Shown here in pieces: positions 9,448-17,591 of a stretch of DNA of 43,494 nucleotides. This DNA is from Deltaproteobacteria bacterium. Its GTDB lineage: Bacteria > Myxococcota_A > UBA796 > GCA-2862545. Within the stretch, counting starts at the first letter, position 1; each line of letters starts with the position of its first letter. Under the pieces are notes generated by a model, which saw only the letters and a program-made list of their open reading frames with translations, was not told the DNA's origin and made no database searches. The position numbers and the translations under genes were made by a program. The DNA is taken from contig DRPG01000169.1 in the NCBI GenBank assembly GCA_011376105.1, positions 1 through 43,494 on the forward strand, given 5' to 3'.

Positions 9448-10155
9448 CTATCCGCCCGGTGTCTCCGGGTTGATCCGAGCCACCACGGGACAGGGCAGCG
9501 GGCCATGATCGAGCACCACGGCCCAGGCCGCGACAGCGTACATTCGCTCCTGCTCGTCGCTGATCTCGGGGGACAGCTCGAGCTCTCCAACGGCCACCGG
9601 GTTCTGGTTGGCCTGCCAGGCCACCCGCTGGCCGTCGACCCACAGCCACAGCTTGCCCATCGGCTCGGCGCGGACGTGGCGCTTGATCCGCTGAGCGGCC
9701 TCGTCTCGCAGCCGCAACAGCACATAGGAGACCATGAACAGATCGAGGCGCACCGAGGCGTCGGTGAGATCTTCATGGGTGGCGAGGATCTGATCCCCTG
9801 CGCGGATCTGCAGGGCGCCGGGCAGGGTCAGGGTCTCGGGCAGGCGGGCGTCGACCTCGGGATCCCCGGTGAGCTGGGTCTGCACCGCGAAGCCTCCGGG
9901 CACCTCGCGCCAGCTGGTGGGCGAGAGCCCCATGTCGGCGATCCGGGCCTCGATCGGTGCCCGGGCGTCTGCGCAGCCCTCGAAGACGATCTCGGCCTGC
10001 GCCCCGCTGGCGCTCCGCCCCGACAACCCCAGGCTCCACATCACGACGTAGGCGAGGGACACCGCGATCACCCCGAAGATCGGCAGGGAGAGGATCGCGA
10101 GCCCCCACAGGGGCCGCCCCTGGAGGCGAGGATCGTCTGGATCGATCTCGGTCAC
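9448..10155 (-). CDS. Single-pass membrane protein with a SecD P1-like extracytoplasmic domain
   Basis: Starting at the GTG at 10155 the product is 235 residues, with a short cytoplasmic N-terminus, one membrane segment (LAILSLPIFGVIAVSLAYVV) and an extracytoplasmic domain. That domain follows the order seen in the first periplasmic region of SecD: a ferredoxin-like start (IEARIADMGLSPTSW), LPGALQIRAGDQ, a DLTDA turn before a strand, RLRDEAAQRIKRH, then GKLWLWVDGQRVAWQ, a LSPEI turn and VVLDHGPLPCPV. SecD proper has six membrane spans and sits with SecF; here only the P1-like part is present, so this is a stand-alone relative of unknown role. The resemblance is by eye. There is no clear ribosome site, and TTG 12 codons or fewer upstream is possible. 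It is divergent from the DUF434 gene. Confidence 0.55.
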   Translation of the reverse strand: MTEIDPDDPRLQGRPLWGLAILSLPIFGVIAVSLAYVVMWSLGLSGRSASGAQAEIVFEGCADARAPIEARIADMGLSPTSWREVPGGFAVQTQLTGDPEVDARLPETLTLPGALQIRAGDQILATHEDLTDASVRLDLFMVSYVLLRLRDEAAQRIKRHVRAEPMGKLWLWVDGQRVAWQANQNPVAVGELELSPEISDEQERMYAVAAWAVVLDHGPLPCPVVARINPETPGG

Positions 10156-10194
10156 GCCGAACCAGATAACCAACGTCGAGCTTAGGAGGCCAGG

Positions 10195-10887
10195 GTGGCC
10201 GGTGCGGATCCACGCGACGCCAGAGACTTTGCCCCCAGGCACCACCAGGCCCTGGTCACCGCGACCCACGATCTGTCCTGGCTGCTGAGCCGTGGGTATG
10301 CGGAGAAGGCCGCGCTGAAGCTCGTGGGCGATCGCCTTCAGCTCACCGGTCGCCAGCGGATGGCGGTGCTGCGGGCCGCCGCCCCCTTCGAGGCCGCTGA
10401 GGCCCGCCGCCAAAAGCAGCTCACCGAGCTCCGGGGGCGCACGATCGCGGTGGATGGATTCAACCAGCTGGTCACCACCGAGCGCGGCCTCGCCGGGGGC
10501 ACCGCGTTTCGGGGGATCGATGGCGCGGTGCGCGACGTCGCGAGCGTACACGGCACCTGGCGGCGCTCCGACGGCACCAGGCGAGCGCTGTCCCTGCTGC
10601 TCGATCAGCTCGAGGGGGCAGCTCAGATCACCTGGGTGCTGGACTCCCCGGTGTCCAACTCTGGACTGCTCGCGGCCCTGATCCGCGAGCAGTCCGGGGC
10701 CCGGGGGGCGCCCTGTGTCGTCCAGCTCGAGGTCAGGGCCGACGCGGCCCTGCTGGAGCTGGGGGGGGTCCTGGCCTCGAGCGACAGCGCGCTGCTCGAT
10801 CGCTGCGAGGCCTGGGTCGCCCTGTCCTCAGCGGCCCTGGCCGCAGCCGGGATCGAGGTCCTCGATCTCGCCCGCGATCCGAGCTGA
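10195..10887 (+). CDS. DUF434 domain-containing protein
   Basis: This 230-residue soluble protein starts at GTG with a strong AGGAGG site six bases upstream. The pattern LSWLLSRGYAEKAALKLVGD, followed by LTGRQRMAVLRAA, TIAVDGFNQLVTTE, VRDVASVHGTWRRS, LDSPVSNSGLLAALI and ASSDSALLDRCEAWV, matches the order of conserved blocks in DUF434 proteins of archaea and bacteria. The conserved Asp residues (VDGFN, LDSPVSNS, SSDSALLD) resemble the metal-binding layout of PIN-like nucleases. A nuclease activity would be inference only. It sits 22 bp upstream of the SDR gene and probably shares its transcript. Confidence 0.75.
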   Translation: MAGADPRDARDFAPRHHQALVTATHDLSWLLSRGYAEKAALKLVGDRLQLTGRQRMAVLRAAAPFEAAEARRQKQLTELRGRTIAVDGFNQLVTTERGLAGGTAFRGIDGAVRDVASVHGTWRRSDGTRRALSLLLDQLEGAAQITWVLDSPVSNSGLLAALIREQSGARGAPCVVQLEVRADAALLELGGVLASSDSALLDRCEAWVALSSAALAAAGIEVLDLARDPS

Positions 10888-10909
10888 TCTCAACCACGAG
10901 GAGCGAGCC

Positions 10910-11746
10910 ATGACACGGGTGATCGCAGGCAGGACCGCGGTGGTGACCGGCGGCGCGCGGGGGATCGGCGCCGCCATCGTCCGGGCCCTGATCGCCGAGG
11001 GGGTCCGCGTGATCCTCGCCGACGTCGACGTCGAGCTGGCTGAGCAGACCGCCGGGGCCCTGGCCGGCCCCGCGGCCCGGGTGCAGGCCCGCGCGCTGGA
11101 CGTCCGGGATCTACAGGCGTTCCAGGATCTGATCGCCGGGCTCGAGGACGAGGGCACGCCCCCCGACATCCTGATCAACAACGCGGGGATCATGCCGCTG
11201 GGTCCCTTCCTCGAGCAGGATCCCGCCCTCGACGATCGTCAGCTCGACGTCAACGTCCGCGGGGTGTGCAACGGCATGCGGGCCGTGCTGCCGGGCATGC
11301 TGGCCCGGAGGCGGGGGCACGTGGTGAACCTGGCGAGCACCGCGGGGGTGATCGGGATCCCCAACGCAGCGGTGTACTGTGGCACCAAGCACGCGGTGAT
11401 CGGGATCACCGAGGCCGTGCGGCGGGAGCACCTGGGCTCCGGCGTCGACTTCACCTACGTGCTGCCGTCGATCGTCGCCACAGAGCTCACCAGCGGCACC
11501 CACGCCCTGCGGTATCCACCCCCGGGGCAGCCCACTGAGGTCGCCACCGCGGTGGTCGGGGCGCTGCGATCGGGCCGGATCGAGGTCTTCGTCCCTCCCT
11601 TCGTCCGGATGAGCCGCCTGCTGCCAGCCTACCTGCCCCGCCGCGCCGTCGAGGCCCTCGGGCGACTGTTCGGCGTGGATCAGGTGTTCGAGGGGATCGA
11701 CGCTGAGGCCCGCCGGGCCTACCAGCAGCGGATCGAGGAGCCCTGA
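10910..11746 (+). CDS. Short-chain dehydrogenase/reductase (SDR)
   Basis: This 278-residue NAD(P)-dependent oxidoreductase has all the classical SDR landmarks. The cofactor glycine motif is TGGARGIG (near residue 15), the Asp of LADVD at the end of beta-2 favours NAD over NADP, and NNAG follows DILI. The catalytic set is the Asn of LDVNVRG, Ser in NLASTAG and YCGTK. A C-terminal extension (FVRMSRLLPAYLPRRAVEAL) may associate with membranes or a lipid substrate, as seen in SDRs acting on acyl or sterol compounds, but the substrate is unknown. A GAGGAG site precedes the ATG. An upstream open frame to 10715 is discarded because it overlaps the DUF434 gene. Confidence 0.9.
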   Translation: MTRVIAGRTAVVTGGARGIGAAIVRALIAEGVRVILADVDVELAEQTAGALAGPAARVQARALDVRDLQAFQDLIAGLEDEGTPPDILINNAGIMPLGPFLEQDPALDDRQLDVNVRGVCNGMRAVLPGMLARRRGHVVNLASTAGVIGIPNAAVYCGTKHAVIGITEAVRREHLGSGVDFTYVLPSIVATELTSGTHALRYPPPGQPTEVATAVVGALRSGRIEVFVPPFVRMSRLLPAYLPRRAVEALGRLFGVDQVFEGIDAEARRAYQQRIEEP

Positions 11747-11790
11747 GGGCAGCTCGTCGCGCCGGCCCGGAGCCGGGGCAGAGACAACGC

Positions 11791-11862
11791 CACAGCGCCA
11801 CAGCGCCACAGCGCCACAGCGCCACAACGCCACAACGCCACAACGCCACAACGCCACAGCGC
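11791..11862 (+). repeat. 8-bp tandem repeat CACA(G/A)CGC
   Basis: Nine consecutive 8-bp units are present: four CACAGCGC, four CACAACGC and a final CACAGCGC. They lie 44 bp after the SDR stop. The grouping of variants shows block-wise duplication. The 269-bp gap from 11747 to 12015 also holds a hairpin at 11920-11936 and no credible gene. Confidence 0.9.
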
Positions 11863-11919
11863 CAGCTCGTCGAGATCATGGTGGCGCCCGATGCCCCGGC
11901 GGACACCTCCTTGATCGTC

Positions 11920-11936
11920 GCCGGGCCGAGCCCGGC
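11920..11936. terminator. GC hairpin between convergent genes
   Basis: The arms GCCGGGC and GCCCGGC enclose a three-base loop (CGA). The hairpin sits between the SDR stop and the stop of the minus-strand YdbT-like gene. There is no T-tract, so intrinsic termination is uncertain. Confidence 0.4.
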
Positions 11937-12015
11937 CCCGATCCGGGGGGCGGATCGCTGTGCCGCGCCCGGCCTGAGCCCGGCCTAAGCCCGGCGCCGC
12001 CCCCGGCCGAGGCCC

Positions 12016-13461
12016 CTACCGGGCCCGATCGCGGGAGCGCTCCCGCAGCAGGCGCGCCTGGAGCGCCAGCGCCTCGTCGAAGGCCATCGCCGGGAGCAGC
12101 ACGACGCTACCGGCGACCCTCACCTGCAGGATCCCCAGGCCGTACCTCCGCAGCAGCGGGCCCTGGCTCACCACGATGCTCTGCAGCTTGTGACGGGCCA
12201 GCAGCCAGGTGCTCCGGCTGAGCCAGCCCCGCCTCGACACGATGAGATCGTCGGTGATCAGCCAGCCCTGGTGTTGGTGATCGAGGCGGGCGGACAGCGC
12301 GGAGATCGGGATGGAGAGCCACAGCAGCAGCCCCCAGGGCCACAGCCACCAGGTCCCGATCACCGACAGCAGTGCGCTGCGGGTGATCGCTGCGACGGTG
12401 GCCCGCACCAGCGCGCGGGGGTGGGGGGGCTGGAGCTCCAGCGCCATGGGGTCCACGCCACCCAGGGGGATCGCTGCACCGACCACGGCCTGGAGCTGCT
12501 CCGGAGCCACGTACGGGATCATCGCCTCGCTCTGCTGGGTGCCGTCTCCTCCCTCCCGGGCCGCGGCGGTCTCGACGCTGACCGAGGCAAAGCCCGCGAC
12601 CCTCCGGAGCACGGGCTGGATCACGGTCACCAGCTGGACCTTTGACGGACGGAGCACCGCCCGGCGCCGGGTGAACAGCCCCTGCTGGGCGACCAGGGCT
12701 GATGCGGTGCGTGTCAGCCGGAAGTCATGGTGCCGGATCGCAGCGGTGGCGGTGCCCACGACCCAAGCCCCGCTCACCACTGCGATCAACGCCGCGATAC
12801 CCCCGATCCCGGCGAACAAGCCCGTGGTGCGACGCATGTCCTCAGGATCCGGAGAGGGATCGAAGGCGATCCCCTCCATCAGCAGGCCGAGCAGCACCGC
12901 GATCCCCCCCAGGCGGGTGGAGGTGACCCCGAACCACAGCAGCTCGGTCAGGGAGTTATGGATCACGAGCTCGCCCTCGTCGACCTGCTCCACCGTGCTC
13001 GCCTCACCCCGGCCCTGCTCCAGCGCCGCGACCAGGGCCCGGGCGTCGTCCTCCGCCAGGGCGGACAGCAGTCCCTCCACCTCGGTGCCCGAGGCGGTCT
13101 CGATCCGGACCTCCACCATCTTGAACATCCGGTGGAAGACGTTGCGGACCAGCTCGACGTTCTGGATCCGATCTGCCCCGATGACCCGCACCTGTCGGTT
13201 GAGCAGGCCGGTCTTTATCTCCAGCCTGGACTCGACCACCCGGTAGCGCAGGGTGAGGAAGTGGATCACCGTGTTGGAGATCGCCAGGCCGAAGAACAGC
13301 AGCAGCAGGCTTAGATCGAACAGGCCCTGGCGGGTCAGCCCGCCGTACACGGCGTACAGCAGCAGTGGCCAGGCGCTGCGCAGGGTCGCCCAGGTGCGGG
13401 GGACCAGGTTCACCAGCAGCGAGACGGGATGCAGCTGCTTCCAGGGGATCTCAGACCCCAT
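12016..13461 (-). CDS. YdbT-like membrane protein with bacterial PH (bPH_2) domains
   Basis: This 481-residue inner-membrane protein has repeated pairs of membrane helices (for example LFDLSLLLLFFGLAISNTVI and GLFAGIGGIAALIAVVSGAW). Each pair is followed by a bPH_2 domain with the family pattern: a strand such as YRVVESRLEIKTGLLNRQ, HDFRLTRTASALVAQQGLFT or WLITDDLIVSRRGWLSRS, then I or V plus RIQNVELV, KVQLVTVIQ or KLQSIVVSQGPLLRR. Three such repeats are visible, as in YdbT. The start at 13461 overlaps the end of the upstream YdbS-like gene by 11 bp, indicating translational coupling. In Bacillus the YdbS/YdbT pair is linked to envelope stress resistance, but the mechanism is unclear and the function here is inferred by family only. 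Confidence 0.8.
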   Translation of the reverse strand: MGSEIPWKQLHPVSLLVNLVPRTWATLRSAWPLLLYAVYGGLTRQGLFDLSLLLLFFGLAISNTVIHFLTLRYRVVESRLEIKTGLLNRQVRVIGADRIQNVELVRNVFHRMFKMVEVRIETASGTEVEGLLSALAEDDARALVAALEQGRGEASTVEQVDEGELVIHNSLTELLWFGVTSTRLGGIAVLLGLLMEGIAFDPSPDPEDMRRTTGLFAGIGGIAALIAVVSGAWVVGTATAAIRHHDFRLTRTASALVAQQGLFTRRRAVLRPSKVQLVTVIQPVLRRVAGFASVSVETAAAREGGDGTQQSEAMIPYVAPEQLQAVVGAAIPLGGVDPMALELQPPHPRALVRATVAAITRSALLSVIGTWWLWPWGLLLWLSIPISALSARLDHQHQGWLITDDLIVSRRGWLSRSTWLLARHKLQSIVVSQGPLLRRYGLGILQVRVAGSVVLLPAMAFDEALALQARLLRERSRDRAR

Positions 13462-13954
13462 CGTCGCCCCGCGCCGCCCCGGCCACGAGCTGATCCCTAA
13501 GGGTCTCGGCGACGACGCGCTCCAGCCCGGGCACCACCCCGTCGGCGCCGAGCCCGCTGGCGGTGTGCACGTGGACCCGGGCCAGGCCGAGCCACTGCTC
13601 CAGCGGCCCCTGCCGGACGTCGACGTGCTGGACCCGCTCGATGGGGATCGCGGTGACGCTGCGGAGCAACACCCCACGCTGGATCAGCAGCTCGTCGTCT
13701 TCGCAGCGCCAGCCCCAGCGCCGCCAGGTGAGCCAGGGCCACCACAGCGCGACGAGGAAGCGCACGAACAACAGCGCGAACGCGGTGGAGACAGCGGCGA
13801 GGGGATCCCACAGGTAGGCACCGACGGCTCCCGCGACAAAGCACAGGGGCCCCCAGAACAGGACGAGCCTGGAGAAGGCCTGGAGGTGAAACAGGGTCCG
13901 CGCGCGCGGAGCCAGGGGTGTAAACGTTCCCATCGGCTCGCCTACTATCCCCAT
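13451..13954 (-). CDS. YdbS-like membrane protein with one bPH_2 domain
   Basis: This is a 167-residue partner of the downstream YdbT-like protein. Two membrane segments (LVLFWGPLCFVAGAVGAYLW and VSTAFALLFVRFLVALWW) precede a bPH_2 domain with WRCEDDELLIQRGVLLRSVT, IPIERVQHVDVRQGPLEQWL and VHVHTASGLGADG. These match the YdbS layout of two helices followed by one PH domain. The gene overlaps the next by 11 bp, so the two probably form a complex. The first ATG (13954) has a GAGG site. ATG at 13933 is an alternative. Its start lies only 11 bp from the divergent CAP-domain gene, so the two promoters and ribosome sites must interdigitate with coding sequence. Confidence 0.8.
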   Translation of the reverse strand: MGIVGEPMGTFTPLAPRARTLFHLQAFSRLVLFWGPLCFVAGAVGAYLWDPLAAVSTAFALLFVRFLVALWWPWLTWRRWGWRCEDDELLIQRGVLLRSVTAIPIERVQHVDVRQGPLEQWLGLARVHVHTASGLGADGVVPGLERVVAETLRDQLVAGAARGDDGV

Positions 13955-13965
13955 GGGGGAGCCTC

Positions 13966-15999
13966 ATGCCGGCAGGAACGTCGTGGCTGTTCTGGACGCT
14001 GCTGACGAGCAGCCCTGCGTCGGAGCAGGCGTGGTGTACCGATCTCGGGGCCCTCGTGGCGACCGAGCGCGACGGCATCTGGCGGGGCACGATCGCCGAT
14101 CGCTGGTCGGTGCAGGGCAGCGTGGATCGGCTCCGGGTGGAGGCCTCGGGCCTCGAGCTGTACGCAGGCTCCCTGACCGATCTCGATCCAGTCCCCGCCG
14201 GGCCGGATCCGGCCGAGGTGGCCCGGGTCATGGCTGCGCTCACGCCGGGCTGGTCCGCCGCTGGCTCCCGGATCACCGGGGCTGGGTTCTCCGGGGCGAT
14301 CGGCTCCGATCGCGTCCTCCGGGGGAGCCGGAGGGGCCACGAGGAGGTCTGGGCCCTCGACAGCGAGGGTGTGCTGTTCGGGGGCAGGACGGGGTGGCGC
14401 ACGTCCATCGCCCAGCTCCACCGGGATCATGGCACCGGCGCCGGCTCGTTGCACCGCGTGGTGGAGGAGCACGTCCGCCAGGCCGGTGGCTTGCTGCGCT
14501 GTGGCCCGGGGGGGCGATCGAGGGTGAGGGTGGGGCTGTGGCCCGATCCTCTGCCCCTGGGCGAAGATCGGCGCGTCATGTGGTCGACCCCCGAGGGGAT
14601 CCGGGTGAGGGACGCTCAGGGGCGAGCGACGATCTATGTCGCCCTGCCGATGGATCGAGCGCTCGCGGCCAACATCGCCTACGAGCTGCGGCGCGATCGT
14701 CCCGGGAGGCGCTCGGGGGTGGGGTGGCGCGATGGGATCGCGCTGCTGGCCCTCAGCGAGGATCCCGGGGCCCCGATCCCCGACGACGTCGTGCCGATGG
14801 AGGGTGAGATCGCAGTGACGGCGCTGCTGGATCTCGAGATCCCCGCCCCGATTCAGGCTCAGACCCGCTACCCAGCGCTGGCTCCGGGGCTGGAGGCCGC
14901 GGCCGCCCTCGATCGCTGGCGCACCGAGGCGGGGCTGGCCCCGCTGGCCTGGGACGACGAGCTCGCCCTGATCGCGCTCCAGCACGCGGCCTACCTGGTG
15001 GACAGCCCCCCCGGGGCCCCCCATGAGCAGGATCCCCGGGCTCCACTGTACCTCGCCCGGGATCAGCGAGAGCGCAGCCCGGCCCGGGAGGTCGTGATCG
15101 TCAGCCACCCCGAGCGCACCCCCGAGGCCGCGATCGAGGCCTGGATCACGACCCCGTTCCACCGCGTCCCCCTCCTCCATCCGCTGGCCCAGCGGATCGG
15201 GATCGCCCGGCTGGGGGGCGTGTGGGTGGCCGAGATCGCGGTCGGATCCGGTGAGGGGACCGCCGTCTGGCCCACCGATGGGATCGAGGTCCCCTCCGAT
15301 CGGTTCGAGGGTCGGGAGAGCCCCGATCCCCTCCCATCGTGGCGCTACCCCGATCGGATCTGGCCGGTGGGCTTTCCGATCACGATCTGGAGCCCGGATC
15401 GGGTGGTCGAGCGCCATCTGTACCTCGACGACGCAGAGATCCCCCACCACTGGGTGCACGAGCCCCTGGGCAGCCCCCGGGATCAGCGCCACCTGGTGCC
15501 GAGGGAGCCCCTGATCCCGGGGACCTACCGCTGGTCGGTGCGGATCCAGCCCCTGGATCCAGAGGCCCCTCCACAGGATCTGCAGGGACACTTCGTGGTC
15601 CCCACAGGGCGGGATCGCCCCGTCTCGCTGCCTCCGTCCGTCTCGGCCCTGATCGTGGAGGCCAACGCGGAGCGCACAGAACCCCTGGTCGCCACCGAGC
15701 ACGCCGCCGCCGCTGCACGCTTGCTCTCGGCGCGGACCCGGGCGATGGAGGAGGGGCTCGATCCCCAGCGGGTCCGCACCCTGATCGGCGCGCTGGGGAC
15801 CGATGTGGAGGTGGTGACGAAGATCTGCCTCCGCGCAACAGATCAGCTGGAGCTCGATGAGGGCCTGTTGGATCCGGAGGTTCACCAGATCGGGATCGAT
15901 GCCCGGGCTACGGTCGTCACCTGGCGAGCCGATCCCAGGACGTGCCGGAGCAGCCCCTCCCTGCGCTCTCCCCGGCTCTGTCTGTTCCTCCTCCGCTGA
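13966..15999 (+). CDS. CAP-domain (SCP/PR1-like) exported protein
   Basis: This 677-residue protein has a short hydrophobic N-terminus (SWLFWTLLTSSPASE) that may be a signal peptide. The N-terminal 300 residues are not recognised. Residues about 310-430 carry a CAP-like core: ALDRWRTEAGLAPLAWDDEL, IALQHAAYLVD, then a distal block IEAWITTPFHRVPLLHPLAQ and RIGIARLGGVWVAEIAVG. This is the bacterial CAP variant with a W-TPFHR motif. A beta-rich segment follows (PVGFPITIWS, GTYRWSVRIQPLD), similar to CAP proteins of soil bacteria, then a helical C-terminus with LLSARTRAMEEGLDP. The enzymatic role of CAP domains is uncertain. A GGGGGAG ribosome site precedes the ATG. The gene is divergent from the YdbS/YdbT-like pair by 11 bp. 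Confidence 0.7.
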   Translation: MPAGTSWLFWTLLTSSPASEQAWCTDLGALVATERDGIWRGTIADRWSVQGSVDRLRVEASGLELYAGSLTDLDPVPAGPDPAEVARVMAALTPGWSAAGSRITGAGFSGAIGSDRVLRGSRRGHEEVWALDSEGVLFGGRTGWRTSIAQLHRDHGTGAGSLHRVVEEHVRQAGGLLRCGPGGRSRVRVGLWPDPLPLGEDRRVMWSTPEGIRVRDAQGRATIYVALPMDRALAANIAYELRRDRPGRRSGVGWRDGIALLALSEDPGAPIPDDVVPMEGEIAVTALLDLEIPAPIQAQTRYPALAPGLEAAAALDRWRTEAGLAPLAWDDELALIALQHAAYLVDSPPGAPHEQDPRAPLYLARDQRERSPAREVVIVSHPERTPEAAIEAWITTPFHRVPLLHPLAQRIGIARLGGVWVAEIAVGSGEGTAVWPTDGIEVPSDRFEGRESPDPLPSWRYPDRIWPVGFPITIWSPDRVVERHLYLDDAEIPHHWVHEPLGSPRDQRHLVPREPLIPGTYRWSVRIQPLDPEAPPQDLQGHFVVPTGRDRPVSLPPSVSALIVEANAERTEPLVATEHAAAAARLLSARTRAMEEGLDPQRVRTLIGALGTDVEVVTKICLRATDQLELDEGLLDPEVHQIGIDARATVVTWRADPRTCRSSPSLRSPRLCLFLLR

Positions 16000-16007
16000 G
16001 GCCGCTC

Positions 16008-16080
16008 TGGCCCGGCTCCGGCCCGCTCCGGCCCGCTCCGGCCCGGCTCCGGCCCGGCTCCGGCCCGCTCCGGCCCGGGG
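16008..16080 (+). repeat. 10/11-bp GC-rich tandem repeat
   Basis: About seven units alternating between GGCCCGGCTCC (11 bp) and GGCCCGCTCC (10 bp) begin about ten bases after the CAP-gene stop. This is the fourth repeat array placed directly behind a gene in this window. Confidence 0.85.
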
Positions 16081-16154
16081 CGTGGGTCAGCCTGCAGGAT
16101 CCCCCCCCCTGAGCCGAGGAGCGGGGGCAGGTGATCGGCCCCGGAGAGCATCGG

Positions 16155-16562
16155 ATGCAGATCTACAACAAGTCCTATCAGCACATCGACTCAGAGGATC
16201 TCAACAGCGAGGACGAGGCCACGGAGCGGATGCTGCCAGAAGAGCTGGCTGAGCTCCTGTTCGACGTCCGAGCGGAGCGGGAGCTCGCTGAGGCAGAGCG
16301 CTCAAGGGAGCGCGAGGCCGGGCAGCGCCGGGAGCCTCGGATCCCCAAGCCCCCGCCCCCCGAGATCCGGCGGACTCAGCCCATGAGGCGCGCCCCAGCG
16401 CCGATCCGGAGCTCGGGCTCGGAGATCTTGGAGAAGTTCCCACGACCCGGCGCCCGGGCCGTGGCGTCCACGAGGCCTGTGGGGATCCCCTGGGCGGCCC
16501 TGGTGACCGCAGGGATCGTAGCCTTCGCCATGGCCGCCTGTGCCGTCGTGTTGATGACCTAG
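16155..16562 (+). CDS. Small protein with C-terminal membrane anchor
   Basis: The product is 135 residues from the ATG at 16155, which has a GGAGA site seven bases upstream. A GTG at 16131 would add eight residues. The N-terminal half is acidic (IDSEDLNSEDEATERMLPEE), followed by a charged helix (RAERELAEAERSREREAGQR) and a Pro/Arg-rich linker. A single hydrophobic segment at the extreme C-terminus (WAALVTAGIVAFAMAACAVV) follows. The layout is that of a tail-anchored inner-membrane protein with its bulk in the cytoplasm. No family is recognised. Confidence 0.65.
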   Translation: MQIYNKSYQHIDSEDLNSEDEATERMLPEELAELLFDVRAERELAEAERSREREAGQRREPRIPKPPPPEIRRTQPMRRAPAPIRSSGSEILEKFPRPGARAVASTRPVGIPWAALVTAGIVAFAMAACAVVLMT

Positions 16563-16571
16563 CGGAGCCCT

Positions 16572-16588
16572 AGAGGCCCGGGGCCTCT
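16572..16588. terminator. Perfect palindrome between convergent genes
   Basis: AGAGGCCC and GGGCCTCT flank a single G, ten bases after the stop of the tail-anchored protein gene. A second palindrome (GATCCC-G-GGGATC, 16620-16632) lies closer to the minus-strand TPR gene that ends at 16659. The pair probably acts as a two-way terminator; neither has a T-tract. Confidence 0.45.
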
Positions 16589-16658
16589 GCGCGGGCCCTG
16601 CTGGCCACTGGGGCGATCCGATCCCGGGGATCGTCGCTCGATCTCCGGGAGCCCCTCA

Positions 16659-17480
16659 TCAGTGCACCAGCCGCTCGCGCGCCCGGATCGACGACGCGCG
16701 CTGAGCCTGGATGTCGCTTGGGAGGTCTGCAGCGTGGAGCTCGCTAAGCGCGCTGTCGAGATCACCGAGGCGCTCTAGGCAGGTGGTGATCCCCAGCTGA
16801 GCCACCGCGGCCACGTCGGGATCGAAGGCGGTGTCCACCGCGCCCTCGTACAGGGCCAGGGCCCCGACCGCGTCGCCACGCTGCAGCCGGAGGTTGGCCC
16901 GCCCGAGGCTGGCCCGCGCGGCCAGCACCGGGTGTTTGGTGGCGAGCCTCCGCCAGGTGCGCTCCGCCGCTGGATCGTCTCCGGCCATCGCCGCCGCCCT
17001 CGCGGATCGCACCAGCCGATCGCCAGCCTCGGACGCTCCTGGATCGAGATCGTGGGCCTCTCGCAGGCGCTGGGCTGCGTCTCGGTAGCGCCCCTCGTCG
17101 ACCAACAGCTCGCCGAGGTGATCGAGGACCTTGGCGCGCCGGGGACGATCCATCGGCAGGGGCAGCAGCCACTCGTAGCGCAGCCGCGCCTCGTCGGGCC
17201 GCCCCAGCTCCACCGCCCACACCAGGGCGCTGCGCCTCAACGCCTCGGCCCGGACGGCCGGATCAGGGTGGCCGTGCCCCACCGCGTCGTAGGCGACGAT
17301 CGCGTTGTGGGGACGTCCGCTACCCAGGGCCACGTCACCCCGCCACAGCGCGATCGGAGAGGTGGGGTGGTACCAGAGGAAGCTCACCGCGAGTCCGCTG
17401 AAGATCCCCCAGCCGAGGACGCGGAAGGTGGCGTGGGGCACCGCCTGGTGCACCAGCGCGGCCATGGACTTCACACCCAT
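16659..17480 (-). CDS. TPR protein with N-terminal membrane anchor
   Basis: This 273-residue protein starts at an ATG with an AGGAG site five bases upstream. A hydrophobic segment near residues 20-37 (VLGWGIFSGLAVSFLWY) is an uncleaved anchor or signal. The rest is TPR-like helical repeats: GDVALGSGRPHNAIVAYDAV, ELGRPDEARLRYEW, LLVDEGRYRDAAQRLREAHD, RANLRLQRGDAVGALALYEG and CLERLGDLDSALSELHAA. It is probably a periplasmic or membrane-bound interaction scaffold. It lies downstream of gyrA on the same strand, with a strong hairpin between them, so it is probably transcribed separately. Confidence 0.75.
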   Translation of the reverse strand: MGVKSMAALVHQAVPHATFRVLGWGIFSGLAVSFLWYHPTSPIALWRGDVALGSGRPHNAIVAYDAVGHGHPDPAVRAEALRRSALVWAVELGRPDEARLRYEWLLPLPMDRPRRAKVLDHLGELLVDEGRYRDAAQRLREAHDLDPGASEAGDRLVRSARAAAMAGDDPAAERTWRRLATKHPVLAARASLGRANLRLQRGDAVGALALYEGAVDTAFDPDVAAVAQLGITTCLERLGDLDSALSELHAADLPSDIQAQRASSIRARERLVH

Positions 17481-17526
17481 GCCCGCTCCTAACCTAAGCG
17501 CTGATCATCCACCAAGGAAGCAGCAA

Positions 17527-17552
17527 GGGCGCCGATCCTGAGGCCGGCGCCC
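17527..17552 (-). terminator. Hairpin downstream of gyrA
   Basis: The arms GGGCGCCG and CGGCGCCC enclose a ten-base loop, 40 bp beyond the gyrA stop on the minus strand. The stem is stable but there is no clear T-tract. Confidence 0.45.
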
Positions 17553-17591
17553 CCCCCGGGCCGCAGAGAGCGCTCCGGAGCTGTTGGAGGG

